Shown here: positions 39,880 through 52,892 of the stretch, one piece after another
Numbering within the stretch: position 1 is the stretch's first letter
Layout: each line of letters opens with the position of its first letter
NCBI RefSeq assembly: GCF_021130785.1
Contig: NC_060215.1
Span: forward strand, 71,369,501-71,433,500
Source: Homalodisca vitripennis
Taxonomy: Eukaryota > Arthropoda > Insecta > Hemiptera > Cicadellidae
DNA: 64,000 nt
Direction of reading: 5' to 3'
Notes under the pieces: model-generated
What the model was told of the DNA's origin: nothing
The model's database searches: none
Seen by the model: only the letters and a program-made list of their open reading frames with translations
Made by a program: the position numbers and the translations under genes

Positions 39880-41818
39880 TAATTATTCTTTGTCACTTAA
39901 ATCCGTCAAAATTATAGGGAAGATTAGAGCAAAGTGGATAACAAAAGGGTTACAAATTTCAAGTAGAAATAAGAGAAGACTCCACAAACAACCACAAATT
40001 TCAAATGATGAAGAAATTAAAACCCATTATAAAATATATAATACAATTTTTAAAAAGGTTGTTAGAGAAGCTAAGCGAAGAGCTAATGATTTATACATAG
40101 AACAATCTAAGTGCAATGGTAAAGCAGCCTGGCAAATTATAAAACAGGAAATTGGTATAAACACAGAAAATCACGATGGAGTAAGAGAAATAGTGGTTAT
40201 TGGGAAAGTAATTAGAGAACATAGTGAGATGGTTAATCATTTTAATGAATCTTATTTAAAGACTGTAGAACAATTGAATATAAAAAGCTCTCTGGTAAGA
40301 GCAGTGGGAAAATTACAAAAAGTTAACAATACGTCTTTTCGTTTTAAACCTATTCAAGCGAAAGAAATTCATAAATTAATATCAACATTGCCTAACAAGT
40401 GGTCTACTGGCTGGGACAAAATTCCCTCAATAATTGTTAAAGACTGTAAGGAATATCTTGTGAAGCCAATAACAAATTTGATTAATCAATCAATCAATTG
40501 AAACCCATTTACAAAAAAGGTGAGAAAACTCAAGTCAAAAACTATCGTCCGGTTTCATTGTTACCAGTGTTTTCCAAGCTATATGAGAAAGTAGTAAACC
40601 ATCAATTATACAAATACCTAGAAAAAAATAGTCTGATTACTGGATGTCAACATTGCTTTAGAAAAAATGACTCAAATTTCACTGCACTTACCAACCTTGC
40701 AGAGGAAGTTTACAAAGCTTTGGATGGATCACAGTCTACAGTGGCAGTGTGCTGTGATTTATCAAAGGCATTTGATTGTGTATATCATGATATCTTAATG
40801 AAGAAATTAGAATTATATGGAGTGGAGGGCACATCTTTAAATTGGTTTAAGTCATATATTACAGGGAGAAAACAAAAAAAACAACTTTAGTATCAGACTA
40901 TAAAAAGTATCATTCAGAGTATGAAAATATAGTGTCAGGAGTTCTGCAAGGATCGATTTTAGGACCATTACTATTTACATTGTATACAAATGATCTACCA
41001 CAAGACATAGACACAAAATTAGTCTTATATGCTTAAGATACCACAGCTATAATCAAGGAGAAAAACTTACATGTAATGAAATTATTAGTAGAACAAACTA
41101 TAGTTAAATTAGAAGAGTGGTTTAAAGTTAATGGAATGATTCTGAATACTACAAAAACAAATATTATTCACTTCAAAATAGACAGCAAAGAGAAGAAACG
41201 TTTACAGTCACAATAGATAAAGAATAAATAAATAGCTGCAAAAACATAAAACTATTGTGAGTTTGTTGTGATGAACATATGACATGGACAGGACAAATAC
41301 AAAACTTATGTAAAAAACTCAATTCTATCTGTTTCAATATGAGCTGTGTTACACACATCACAAGTTTAAAAACAAAGATGACCCTATACTATGGCTATTT
41401 TTACTCAATTATGAAGTTTGGAATTACATTGTGGGGCTCAGTAGAAATAGCAGAAAAAGTGTAAAAAATCCAAAAAAATGTTATAAGAATAATGACATTC
41501 TCATCCAGAAGAAGTTCTTGTAAAGACAAATTTAAGAAACTGAAGATTCTTACTGTCCCTTGTGTGTACATGTATGAAGTACTGAGTCAAGTTCATCAAA
41601 ATTTGAACTGGTTTTCTAAAGAAAAAACTATTCATCAACACAATACTAGAAATACCAATTTGTTAGTATATCCTGAACACACCACAGCCATATTTGAAAA
41701 AAGTTTGTATTGCATGGGTATTAAACTTTACAACAAATTGCCTAACAATTTCAAACAAATGCCACAGGTTGAATTCTTAGATAGAATAAAAAGTACATTT
41801 GTCGAAAAGGCCTACTAA
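39880..41818 (+). pseudogene. LINE ORF2: reverse transcriptase and C-terminal domain
   Basis: Frame 1 (to 40501) gives the linker and RT start: KWITKGLQISSRNKRR, FKKVVREAKRRANDLY, LPNKWSTGWDKIPSIIVKDC. After a small deletion, 40498-40890 gives PIYKKGEKTQVKNYRPVSLL, QHCFRKNDSNFTAL, VCCDLSKAFDCVYHD. Then come SGVLQGSILGPLLFTLYTND and LYA*DTTA, where the first Asp of YADD has become a stop (41035). The tail (41279-41818) gives YYGYFYSIMKFGITLWGS, FKKLKILTVPCVYMYEV, and ends FVEKAY. The endonuclease is absent, so this is a 5'-truncated insertion. The wording DLSKAFDCV and TLYTNDLP places it nearer the 27014 family than the 20211 family. Confidence 0.85.
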
Positions 41819-41962
41819 AAGATTTCCGAATTTCTAAATGACAAAAACATAATAACCTAGTTATGAAGATTAAGTGTTTTCTCATAGGAAACTTAATTTA
41901 ATATAATAAAAAACTCAATAATTAATCTCCATTTTGTTATTTAAATATGTTATATTGTTACC

Positions 41963-42062
41963 AATTTTATTGTTTTATTTGTTAATTGTTTTACTAATTT
42001 TATTGTTTTATTTGTTAATTGTTTTACTAATTTTATTGCTTTATTTGTTAATTAGTTTAATG
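41963..42062 (+). repeat. 33-bp tandem repeat in LINE 3' UTR, three copies
   Basis: Units start at 41963, 41996 and 42029 and consist of AATTTTATTGTTTTATTTG followed by TTAATTGTTTTACT. The third is slightly diverged. Confidence 0.9.
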
Positions 42063-42378
42063 AGTGATTGTTATTACATTATGGTGTACTACAATTTGAA
42101 TGTTATCTGACTCAGGAATGTTTTACAAAATAAATGTTTGACATAGGTTTTAACACTGTTAATTAGTTTATAGTTAATTTATTCATAGATGAAAATTTTT
42201 ATACTGTTATTAATATTAGAGCTTATTTATTTGTTAGCAAATCTTTTTAGCTGGAATCTTGTTCTTGTTAAATCTATTACTACTAACGATGGGAGACCGA
42301 AAAAAGGGAAATTTCTGATTATGTCATCTGTTATACCAGCATAGCTGGATCTTGTAAGATGTAATATGACAATAAACA

Positions 42379-42396
42379 TTCATTCATTCATTCATT
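42379..42396 (+). repeat. LINE 3' tail, ATTC repeats
   Basis: Four ATTC units directly after AATAAAC; the terminal microsatellite of the insertion. Confidence 0.9.
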
Positions 42397-42399
42397 ACT

Positions 42400-44039
42400 G
42401 TGTAAGTTTATAAATTTACAAAAAAAATTTGAAAATGAATAATTGTATTTATGAGGTAATTGTTTATATTTTTAAATTTTGTTATCTATTAATTTCATAC
42501 ATACCTCCAATAGTTTAGTACACAATGACTTACCATATATAGTGATTTGAACCTACATATACATTTCTTAACATGATGAAACGATGAAACTTATGAACAG
42601 AGGCATTTGTGATTTGGTACATTCCTATCATCACGTTGAATGATTATTTAGTAAGTACTGATCACAACTGTCCATAGCTTTTAAATTCAAGTTCAGATCA
42701 CGATAGTGAACTTCAACCTCAATGAGTGGATTAAATAAGGTAGCCGGTTAAAATTATCTATCTGTATGTATAATATAGATACCTTGTCCTGTAAGCATTT
42801 AATATGCTGTAATACAAATAGTAATTACGGATAGAGACTTTGGTTCATTCAATAGTTTTGAATTAGTATTTTTAGTTTAACTCGTCTTTTCGACACATGT
42901 TTCAATCATTTTATATGTTCTTTATTCACACTTTGTAAAATATTTTAATAGTAAACTATTCAAGTTATCCAGAATGGCTCAGAATTACCACATATAATAA
43001 CAAAAATCATTTTTCCTAAGCACTTAATTTTGAATTGATATTTTTTAATAAAATGCACAATTTTCCTTTATATAACTTTTTATATAAACAAATAATGTAT
43101 TATGTTTCAAACACTTACAATCTGCACTTTGCGCTGATAAAAATTATATAACACATGTAGGCTTATATAGTAAAATAAAAAATAATATACAAATAAAATA
43201 AAATCGAAATATAAAACATATGGTTTGCAAAATGCTCAAAAATTTTTGACCACAATACACATAAATAATCCGTGTAACTTTTTAGTATTCATATATTTGT
43301 ATTTTTCATCAACCACTAAGGAGGAACACCAATGGTTCCATCTCTTGAGACCTAGGGAAAACTGCCCCATCTAAACATATATTTTTGTGGGATTAGTGGA
43401 TTCTAGATAACACCCTACGTACATTGAAATAAATGTGTGACTGATATACAGGTAAATATGTAATAGTAGGAATTATATCTTCTACTTATGGTCCTAACAA
43501 CATGTACTAACTTCCTGTGATCAAATATTGAGTTCATTCATTTAATTAGGGGAACTTTTTGATGAGAAACCCAAATAGGCTAAGCAATTCTCGTGTAATT
43601 ACTAACAATAAATTCACTCACCTTCTACTGACGAAACAATTAACTTGAAATTCTTCATAGATTTAAGGTTCTTTTATTTATTATTAAGTAACAAAACAGT
43701 TACAATAGACAGTTGAAGTACAATAAAAATTCTAGGCAGAGTACAAAAAACCTTACACAACACAAGTGTATAAACTGAATTACTATAGGAGAAATATCAT
43801 TATATTGAAAGTGTATTGTATTATGTTAAACTTCATAACCATTGCCGAATCCGGTGACTATAATTTAATTGAAATTCTGATGACAAGTTTTATAAAATAG
43901 CAGCACAAATAGCCTATGTATATCCATAGTTTGAGGGTTATGATCATATTCTAATGTTGATACAAACATGAACTGTACTAAAGAATTATAAACATGTACA
44001 TTTTGCTAGTTAATCAAATTAAACAAATATTTACATACT
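42400..44039. other. AT-rich intergenic, nothing recognised
   Basis: No coding pattern, RNA gene or structured repeat could be supported. Confidence 0.5.
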
Positions 44040-44300
44040 ATTAGACCAGCCAATTAGTCTCTACTGTTTGGCACTAACAGACACCCATGACACTCTGATA
44101 TGATTTGTTTATTTTAACCTAGTTTGTAATTATATCTTAAGTTGGCTATTTACCTGAAGAAGAGATCAGATTGCAGGTCTCGAAACGTAGTGTTACTGAT
44201 TTTTTGTATCACTGAACAATGACAAATGTCCGGAAAAATCCTGTTTGTTCACAATCCTTCCTGTCATCAAAAACAAACTTCAGAATACTGCAAAATATCT
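44040..44300 (+). repeat. dispersed repeat, copy A
   Basis: Shares about 200 bp with 52893-53105: TGATATG-TTTATTTTAA-CTAG, then ACCTGAAGAAGAGA-CAGATTGCAG-TCTCGAAAC, TAGTGTTACTGATTTTT, AAATGTCCG, and AATCCTTCC-TCATCAAAAACA. The CCTGAAGA...TCTCGAAACG string is common at the ends of Penelope-like and related elements of insects. No coding part is present. Confidence 0.8.
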
Positions 44301-44551
44301 AGAAAAATATTAATTCTCGTTAAAACATCTTACTTTTAATCAACCAGTCATCATTCCAATAACTAACCTCAGAATAATTTTAACTTTCAAAATTTAAAAT
44401 AGTGTAAAAATGTAAACAAAAGAAATTTTCCCATTGGGCAAGGTTAGACCAACCAATTTTCAAACAAAGGCCTCCCAATATTACAATTTTTTTTCTCTCC
44501 CAGCCTCAGCGTTAGCTGTGCCGGCTTCGATGTACACTGTTGTTTTTATTA

Positions 44552-45663
44552 TTAACCCTTTCAGGGCCAGGACCAAATATGAGATGTTGCAAAATTTTTT
44601 CACATATCTATCCCCTTGTGACTAGTCAAAAGTGCCAGGCTAAAATTGGCGATTTTGCAGTCTCTTAGATTAAAATTTATAACTTTTCATAAACATTAGA
44701 GAATGACCTAAAAGTTGCACCAAATTACTCGTATAGATATATACTATCAACAAAAAAATATAAAGATGTATTTTTAAGTAATTTAAAATTTAAAAAAAAT
44801 AATGTTTTAATGGATTACATAAAAAAATTTTTATTTTTTTATTTTTTTCGTAAATAACTAAAAAAGGGAAAATAATTTTACTGTAGAAAGCTATGTTATT
44901 ATATTGTACATTTATGAAGGAACAACCATACAAAATGTTGTGTTATTTCTCTCATAAATAAATTTTTTATGACACATTTTGTATAAATACGCATGATTGT
45001 ACTTCGCAACAAGTGATAAAGCAACTGACTCTTAACTGCAAGAAACTTAAAATAAATATTCACATTACGGATGTACCGGTAAACAGATGATTGTAGGATC
45101 CATAAGCAGTTTCAATACAGTTAAAAAGACTATTTACCAAGAAATATTTACACAATTTTATTTGAAATTTATTTACACTTTTTCTATTTACAAATATGCT
45201 ACTTACAATTTCACTCCCGTGAGATCGCAAATTGTCAGTCATTGTAACTACTACACACAATAGCTAAGCAGGTAACACTACTAATATTTACAACCACAAA
45301 ATAAAATAATGAAGAAGAATCCAGCATATAATAGTACGATTGCACTAAAGCATAAAGAATTAACAACAATAGATCGAGTCACCTGATAATGTCACGTGAC
45401 AATTACGAAATAAAAATGCATAGACCTCCAAAATAAAAATTATATTCATATTAAATATCTACAAATATACCAGGGAATAAAAAAACATAAAACTTTAATC
45501 ATTTGATGTCGTATTTTTTAAAGAAAATTACGAATATCAAGGCAATATATTGCCGCCTGGCGCTTTTCGCGTATGTCACCGACGGCAATATATTGCCGCC
45601 TGGCACTTTTCAGACACGATCTATGGCGGCAATATATTGCCGCCTGGCCCGGAAAAGGGTTAA
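44552..45663. mobile_element. piggyBac-like MITE
   Basis: TTAA duplications stand at 44552-44555 and 45660-45663. The left end is CCCTTTCAGGGCCAGG and the right end, reverse complemented, is CCCTTTTCCGGGCCAGG. The 1.1-kb interior has no transposase, so movement would depend on one supplied in trans. The right subterminal region holds three palindromic repeats (see 45541-45650). Confidence 0.85.
45541..45650. repeat. three palindromic subterminal repeats of the MITE
   Basis: GGCAATATATTGCC stands at 45541-45554, 45584-45597 and 45628-45641, each followed by GCCTGGC and, for the first two, CTTTTC. The third is a 20-bp perfect palindrome at 45625-45644. One inverted AAAAGTGCCAGGC stands near the left end at 44628-44640. 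Confidence 0.95.
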
Positions 45664-46790
45664 TCTTCACTGTATTGTATTATTTCTACACACGATTGGC
45701 TCTCTTCGGTATTTGAACCCATGATCTCTCAGTTAGAGAGCTGAGATTATAACCATTAGTCTAGGGAGGAGTAAAAAATGATACAATAAACACATTCACA
45801 AAACATACATATTCAGAACACCCAATACAGGTTATATTGATTTTATTTTCTATTTTAAATTTATGTAATATAAATAGGAGTGTTAGGAATACATTACATA
45901 TATATTTATATAATGTGTAGTATATGTATGCACATATACAGCGGTGCGGACTGATAACACACAGGACCATATATTTGCAAAATTAGTATTTCAGGACTCG
46001 CAAAATATCCGCTCGTTGTGCAAGATAGCAATATCAAAATAAAACAGGTCTCTATAGCTCGAAAAATGAACTCTCTGGTTCAATTTGGCTTAGCTGTGAT
46101 TCTCTCCTCTCACTCAACTCCCTTCAAACCAACTTAACGTCCTCAGACACTCAACATCTCTCAATTACTCTCTATCGTTCCCTCACGTGCAGGAGGGCCG
46201 TGAACTCCTATCTCATATATGAACTCTAAATGTAGCCTAAGCTTGTGGCTACTTAAATGTGAATTTGGCTTCATTAAGAACAACTGCCTGTGAGCAGCCA
46301 CTCCAGAATGAAAGCAATGACCCTTATTTGTCGAAATCTGGCTGAAGAACCATGTATATATTTACAGTACCGTGGTTGAGCTAGAATGGTTTAGGGTTGT
46401 TGTCCGGAAGGTTCGAATTTCGAATCAAGGGAAGGCACCGGGACATGAGCGATTGGCTATAAGCTCCTATAAACCAGAGTACTAGAACCCCTAAATGGTA
46501 AATTAGTTTTTCGGGTTTTAGCAAGACGAAGTATAAAATTAGTTGGTTAGTTTATTAGCAGTTTTGGTTATAGTTCTGGGTAGATCGCCAAAGGACATTT
46601 TTAAGTCAAGGATTTGAAAAATACATAACAATGAAAAAGAACATCAACAGTTAATATTGAAGAGTCCGATCATGCTAGAACTCGATAGACACCAGTGGTA
46701 ATTCAATCAGGACCATCCATGGTTCTAGACCCACGTTATCTAGTTTAAGTTTTCTCGTTATCTAGTAGAGTAGCCTTGAGCTGGGGTTCA
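45664..46790. other. intergenic, nothing recognised
   Basis: No coding pattern. Contains short TATA-rich runs near 45900. Confidence 0.45.
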
Positions 46791-46796
46791 CTGGTA

Positions 46797-47800
46797 AAAT
46801 GATTGAGGATCCTTTATTAATTAGAAATATTTTAATCGATCATTTTATAAATGCTGATGGCAAATTAATTCTATTTGATTTCAGTCTAACATCAAATAAA
46901 AGAAACTCCTGTCTTCCCAAAATTTCTATTCAAGTGGATGAAATCGATTTTGCTTTCGATATATTGAAATGAATGAGATTTTAAATGCAATTAATTTAAT
47001 AAAAATAGAAAATCAACTGATTTATAATAGTACTGAGTATTGTAATTTTTCAAAGGTTTAGTGTTATAGCCTTCACCCATTTTAAAAATTCTCTCATGAC
47101 TCAAGATTATCCTAAAATGTCCATATATTCTTATTCCTAAGACATAAAGTTTGTGATTTATCAGATTTTTAGACCAATTAAAATAGCCCCCATTTTCTCT
47201 AAGATATCCAAATAATCGTGCACTACCGATATTGAACAGCTTTTTAGAATAAAAGGAAACTTTTACTCCTTCTCAGTTAGACTTCAGATTCGATTAATTC
47301 ATAAAATTACGTCCAATACATCCTTTCGTAGAACACTTTTAACTTTCACTGAATCTGGTAGACCACAGTAGAGGCCTCTTGTGTGATTCAACAAAGACTT
47401 TTGATGTTGTTGATCACAACATTTTACTGTACAGACTTCATCATTAAAGCATCCACAGAATTATATTAAATTGGTTTCAATTATACTTAATAAATCGAAT
47501 CTAAATTATCTAAATTATCCAAAATGGTCAAATCTATAGATCGCCATTTTCAACAGATACGTTGAAGTAATTATTTGTACATTTAAAATAGTCATAAACG
47601 AATGTTGAAATACACTTTATCATCAGTGTTATTTTTATACCTAACAGTATCTTTATCAAAATTATACCGAAATGTCAGATTTATCACATAATCACGTAAG
47701 GGGATCAGTGACAACATAATTAAAGCAAAATTTATAGGTACCAAGGATTTGTGCCTTTCTCTCCACCACTTGTTATTTCTGAAATCTGCCTCTTATTGTA
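46797..47800 (+). pseudogene. LINE ORF2 fragment, linker and reverse transcriptase, heavily decayed
   Basis: From 46797 an open piece reads DPLLIRNILIDHFINADGKL and SCLPKISIQVDEID, the linker before the RT in LINE ORF2. It continues in shifting frames with HFKNSLMTQDYPK, IFRPIKIAPIFSKIS (for YRPISLLPIFSKI), ESGRP, and LCDSTKTFDVVDHNILLYRL, where a functional copy has DLSKAFD. Then comes LNWFQ-YL-NRI. The GVPQGS and YADD motifs are not readable after 47560. Confidence 0.6.
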
Positions 47801-50288
47801 ACAGTTACTGCAATCTGTGAACGTAATCTTCAGACCTATCTATGACTGAAGAGCCTAAACGAAGTGGAAATATGTTACCTATTTGAGCAATCATAGTCAC
47901 TCTGTGCAAGTATATGGCTTTAAACGTTAAAAATATGTTGTCACATCAATTGGAACTTATTTTTGTGTTTGTTGAAATGTTGCGTAGTAGTGTAGCCTAT
48001 CTCTAGAAAGGTTGGAAAAATTTCATCTACTAGTCTTTTTGTCTGCGTAAGAAATTAAGTATGTGTTGTTAAAACAACTACTGGATCCATATCTTTATTG
48101 TCAAGATATGTTCGTCTTATTTATACAGACATGTGTTCGTGTTCAAGAAACTCCAGTCTTAAGAAGTAATTACCTACGCTACCTTAATTCGTACATACAG
48201 AGTTTAGAGATTCAATGTAATGTCTTTTTATTGCCATAAAAATATTTTATAAATATGAATATGAAATAATGCATTAGGAATTTAAAATTTAATTTTACAT
48301 TACATTGAAATAAAATTAAAACAAAGGCAAAAGACAAACCCCCAAATATGCATAATTCTAGTACCCTGTACCTATAGTACAAACATTTATTTAAGAAGTA
48401 TCCCTTTGTCAAGTTTAACCCCTCAGTAGTATGTTCATTTTCCGGAGTTATCATTCTTCTCCTTTTTAATTTCTGAAATAATTTCCACCTGAAGTATTTA
48501 GAAACACAGCCTTTCATTTTTAAACCTCACTTAAATAGATATATCACAAAATTATTCAAGAAAAAAGTTGTGTTTCATTGCGTGTTTGACAGAAGTAATT
48601 TATTAAACTGATTTGGAATAGTGAGAATTTCCAGATTCAGCTGCAATTGAGTACATTTTATATATCTGGTTTTGATTATATATCGTGCCCCCGTTGGGGT
48701 TGGAGTTGGAGCGTTGGTTGCACTGCAAATAGAACGTAAAGCTGTCATTTTTTGTAAGATCTGTATTTTCATGTGTCTTTTGTTTATAAATATTTGGGAA
48801 AGAATATCTGTAATTACGCCTTTCTTTAAATGCTTTAAATTGTCCTAGTCTTAGGTTGATTGGAATTATAGCAAATGAGAGCAGATTTTAACGTTAAGAT
48901 TTTGTTCGAACTACAGTAACAGAATAATACTTCAGCTATATACACGTACATCTTTTGCCCATTAGGGCCTCGGGACTTAAATTACCCTTATATTGGAAAT
49001 TAAATGCAGCTTTTATGAAGTCTGTGTTTATTCACGATATCATGATACACAACACGCGACACAAAATAGAGGTAATGTAACATTTTCAGTGAATTTTATG
49101 TCAGTGACTTTTCTTTGTGATGGTTTAGTAGAAAACAGCTGATTTGATTGTCAAGGTTAAATTTTCTGTCTTGACACATAGGCCATCATATTTACCTTTT
49201 ATTTTTCTGTAGTTAACTACTGTTATTCACTATGCTTCCAGACAATTTGTTTATGAAAGTATGTGCAGTGTAGATAAAATTGTTAAAGATAGGACTAATA
49301 AGGTCAGTAAATATAGGGGTCCATCTCAATATTCAAGCAATTAGAAACAGTAAAATATTTATTTGTTATAATTAACACATTTAAAGTTGTGAACCTTGAT
49401 TTAGTGGCTTAAAAATTATGTAAATGTAACATGGGTTAGTCAGAAATATTAAGTGCTATATTTTCATATTGGCTTATCTTATGTGGGCTTTTTGTATTCT
49501 TATTGTATGTAGGTGCCTTTTAAGTAAGCACTATTTTCCCTTTTCTTTGAGTTGTTTTAATAAATTTAGATTGGAAATTACATCTTAGATGACTAACTCA
49601 TTACAGTATGAGTTTGAAGTAATTCAGATAATCCATGTTCTATTATTTACATTTTGATTCCATTTATTTACCCTTTGTTTTTGTGTTATGTAATCTCACA
49701 ATTTGATTCAAGGGCAAAGAATGTAAGCAGAGATAAACCAGCAATAAATTATCTTTCTTTTCTTTCTAGGGCATTTAGTTTTAAACAGTTTAAAATTAAT
49801 TAGACTATATGTTGAACATGCAATGTTTCAATTACTTATTGTATTTTTTTCTCAGTATTTACAAAGAAAAACTACTTTTACTTTATCACATGTCTAAATC
49901 AGACGTAAATCTTATAAACTTACATTTTGTCAATATAAGTTGAGTAATGTTTAAATAGGTTTATGGGATCACAAATAACTATGTTGTAATGACAAGCAAA
50001 GAGTTTATTGGAGCATCTATTCATAGGAAAAATTGTTAAATTGGAATGAGTGCCATGATTAATTTAATATGCAATGAAGATTTAGTTTTTAACTGCTGTC
50101 TATGTAAGAATTGCTAGAGTAAAAATATATCATGAAAATGTATCATTGCTATCAATTTCAAAGAAAGTTGTACACATATATTATTTATAACCAATGTTTG
50201 TAATTTTTAAGATTGTCCAATACAAACTGAAAAATATTAATGCTATGATGTGCAGTTGAAATTTACGAATAAGTTTCAATAATTTTTC
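47801..50288. other. intergenic, nothing secure
   Basis: A 101-codon minus-strand frame (48212-48517) has a hydrophobic C-terminal part but no family resemblance and no supporting splice sites. I leave it uncalled. The remainder is AT-rich. Confidence 0.45.
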
Positions 50289-52688
50289 TTAACCTTTTAG
50301 GACCTGTTTTCAGACTTTCCATGCAAAAAAGAGTAATGACTTTCCATGCAAGTTTTACGAATTGATTGTAATGTTTAATGAGAAATTTTTATCTTGTACA
50401 ACAATAAAGATATACAAATAATCTAAGTGAATAATCAGCCATTCCATTGTTACGGACAGGACATCCTGTAGGATAAATTGAATTAAATAATTAAGAAATC
50501 CTACATGTACACAGAAATAAAACTGTGCTGTAAGCTGTCAGTTAGATCTGCCAACTTCTGATTGCAATTTGTGTGCCACATAAAATTATTCAAACCAGCT
50601 TTTAACAATTAAAGGTCTGTTATGGACAGGACGAAAAAGAGACAGGGGAAAAAGAACCTCAACTTCATGTAAAATTTTCTGTAAAATATATTTTTGCTCA
50701 ATTTCAGAGAGTAAGTGTTAGATAACTCTTGTAGTTAATTGATAACGCAGTAGTGTCAATTTAAACTATATAGCAGAATAATAAGGGAAAAAACATGTGT
50801 AAAACAAAGTACGTGTTGTGGACAGGACATTGAGAATAATGTAAATAAAACACATGATAAAATATAATAAATGTTATTTTTAATTACCAAACTAAAGTAT
50901 AGAATACTTTACTGTATATAACTTAATTAAAGTCTCTCTAAGCATATTTGATATAGGGAGTCTTCTTACATTAAATAAGTTTTAATTCAATTGACTTTTC
51001 AAATTTATAAAATATTTGATTTTCTGATTCTTTTATTTCTGGAGACTTGAATAGTCCACATATTTCTGTAAATGCAACAATGTAAGACTTTGAGTTGTCG
51101 ATTTAAAATAACTGTTCTTTTTTTTTTTCGACTAACCATATTCATGTACACAACTTCAATATTGTCATCCTTATCGACACAGGTTTGTGGAATCCCCACA
51201 TACTTTTCTTCTCTTTTTCTCACTAACAAATTCAATAACAAAAAACTGTCCTACCTTCATTATATTTTTGGACACAGGTCTAGCCAATAGTTTTAATCGG
51301 TCTTCTTCTTGTTCTTGTTCTTCAGAATCTGTATACATTTCTAAGCACCGTAACCGTTTCTGTTGAATCATACAACTGGACTGAGGAAATGTGTCATATT
51401 CATCAAGTTCATTGGATTGGTTTGTCTCTGTATTGTGTTTCTACCTATATTTTATTTTTCTTTCGGTTTTCTTTAAACGCTTCAATTGTATCTCAATCTT
51501 ACTTAATTTTGTTGATCTACCTGCAATTAATTCTTTTTTCTCGCTAGTCTTTTGTTGTCTTCAAGTGATTATTCTAGCTTACTGATCAAGTTTCAATCTA
51601 TCCCTGCATTTCTGAACAAACAGTCTGACTTTATTTTTCCATAGCATGTTTCTCTATATTTGAATTCATGTCTGAAAACAAACAAATTTTTTAGGTTTAT
51701 GTGGAAATATAATACAATTTATACAGATTGTTCTCTGTTAGTGGTAAGCCTATATACCTATACAAAAGGTTTGTTGCAGTACAACAGTTTATTGTAAAGA
51801 TAAATACTTTGAAAGTTTTACCAAACCATATTAATGAAAGAGCGTTACTCACGATACAAATTTTCAAATTTAATATAAATGCAAAGAGAAGTAAGAAAAA
51901 TTTAATTAAATCTTTAGCTCAAAATTCATTGTTTAATTAAATGTTTCATTTAATATTACTTAAATAAAAAAAATTTTCTTACCTTTCCTGATATGGATGG
52001 ATATTCCGGGGAGCCTGTACAACAAGGTAAACTTCCAAGTTTCTGATCATCAACTTGATCAAAGTCAAGTCACTGAAAAGCACAGTTAACAAGGGTTTCC
52101 TTCCAAATGTTAGCAAACAGATGATCAAGTTGTTCTTCTTGTTATATTTTTTCAATATCACCTATAACTTCAAATCTGAAGGGGCTAACAGGAACATGTT
52201 AATTAACAGTGCAAAAATATGTAAAAACAAAACAATTATAAAAATAGTTATTGATTCTGCTAGCTTAGATTTCTCTTACACACTATAACTGCTAGTGTAC
52301 AAAAATGTTTTAGATGTTACATCTAGGATTATTTTTCTATGGAATGGCTGTAATATTTATTTTACCCACATTATGTATAATAATCTAAAACCAATTTTAA
52401 ATATTTCTTATTGTAGTATAAGTTTATTGTAATTTCCACAACAAATTGTTGACGTTTTGTCTCACAACTTTCCAAACACCATATGGATATAACCGTACAG
52501 GGCACCCACATATAAGGTGTGTGTACGCGTTAAAACGGTAGAACTTTTAAACAAATTTGTTTGTTTGTTATTTCTTCTTCAAAGAATAGAAAATATATTT
52601 AATTTTGGAAAAAACAGAATTAAAAAAAATCTTTAAATATACACTAAATGAACTGAGGCAAAATTTTCTTCGGCACTTTAAGGGTTAA
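50289..52688. mobile_element. possible decayed piggyBac-like element
   Basis: TTAA stands at 50289-50292 and 52685-52688. The ends CCTTTTAGGACCTG and, reverse complemented, CCCTTAAAGTGCCG agree at about 8 of 14 positions. The right end (GGCACTTTAAGGGTTAA) resembles the MITE at 44552. Three copies of GTT(R)(Y)GGACAGGAC stand at about 50449, 50619 and 50814. A degraded minus-strand coding stretch lies inside. The pairing of these two ends is a guess. Confidence 0.3.
50995..51600 (-). pseudogene. degraded acidic protein, unrecognised, with a KVG-F-EF-KK-YVG motif
   Basis: Minus-strand frames read RSTKLSKIEIQLKRLKKTER, then NELDEYDTFPQSS, an acidic stretch (TDSEEQEQEEDRL), SKNIMKVGQFFVIEFVSEKK, and one frame over KYVGIPQTCVDKDDNIEVVY. 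The last part fits a small C-terminal motif (VGDFVLVKF-KK-YVG-V-EV-F) that I have seen in uncharacterised insect proteins linked with transposons. A frameshift in the GAGAAAAAGAGAAG run splits it. It could be the remnant of a transposon-encoded or a host gene. Confidence 0.35.
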
Positions 52689-52892
52689 GAAAACCAAATA
52701 GTAGTCAGTAATATTCAAAATAAGAGGTCTTCCAGCAAATCAGTCGTCAATTGTAGGTGGTTGGTCAGTGAATGCAGATCTATTTTCTGTAGTTCAGTTT
52801 GAATAATCAGTGTTGTGTTTAATTTTTATTAAGTGCATGTTTTAGAGTTAGTGAAGTTGACACACAACATGGTGGTTGTGATTCCTGATTTA

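Larger units (their letters stand above)
39860..42396 (+). mobile_element. 5'-truncated LINE with ATTC tail
   Basis: The sequence begins in a (AAT)n-like run near 39860 and ends with AATAAACATTCATTCATTC at 42379-42396. It contains a broken ORF2 lacking the endonuclease, a 33-bp repeat in the 3' UTR, and a GGGAGACCG segment also seen near 6550. Confidence 0.8.

Noticed and set aside
48212..48517. 101-codon minus-strand frame with hydrophobic segments
   Set aside because: No family resemblance, AT-biased residues (Phe, Ile, Lys, Tyr), and no splice or codon signal to support it.
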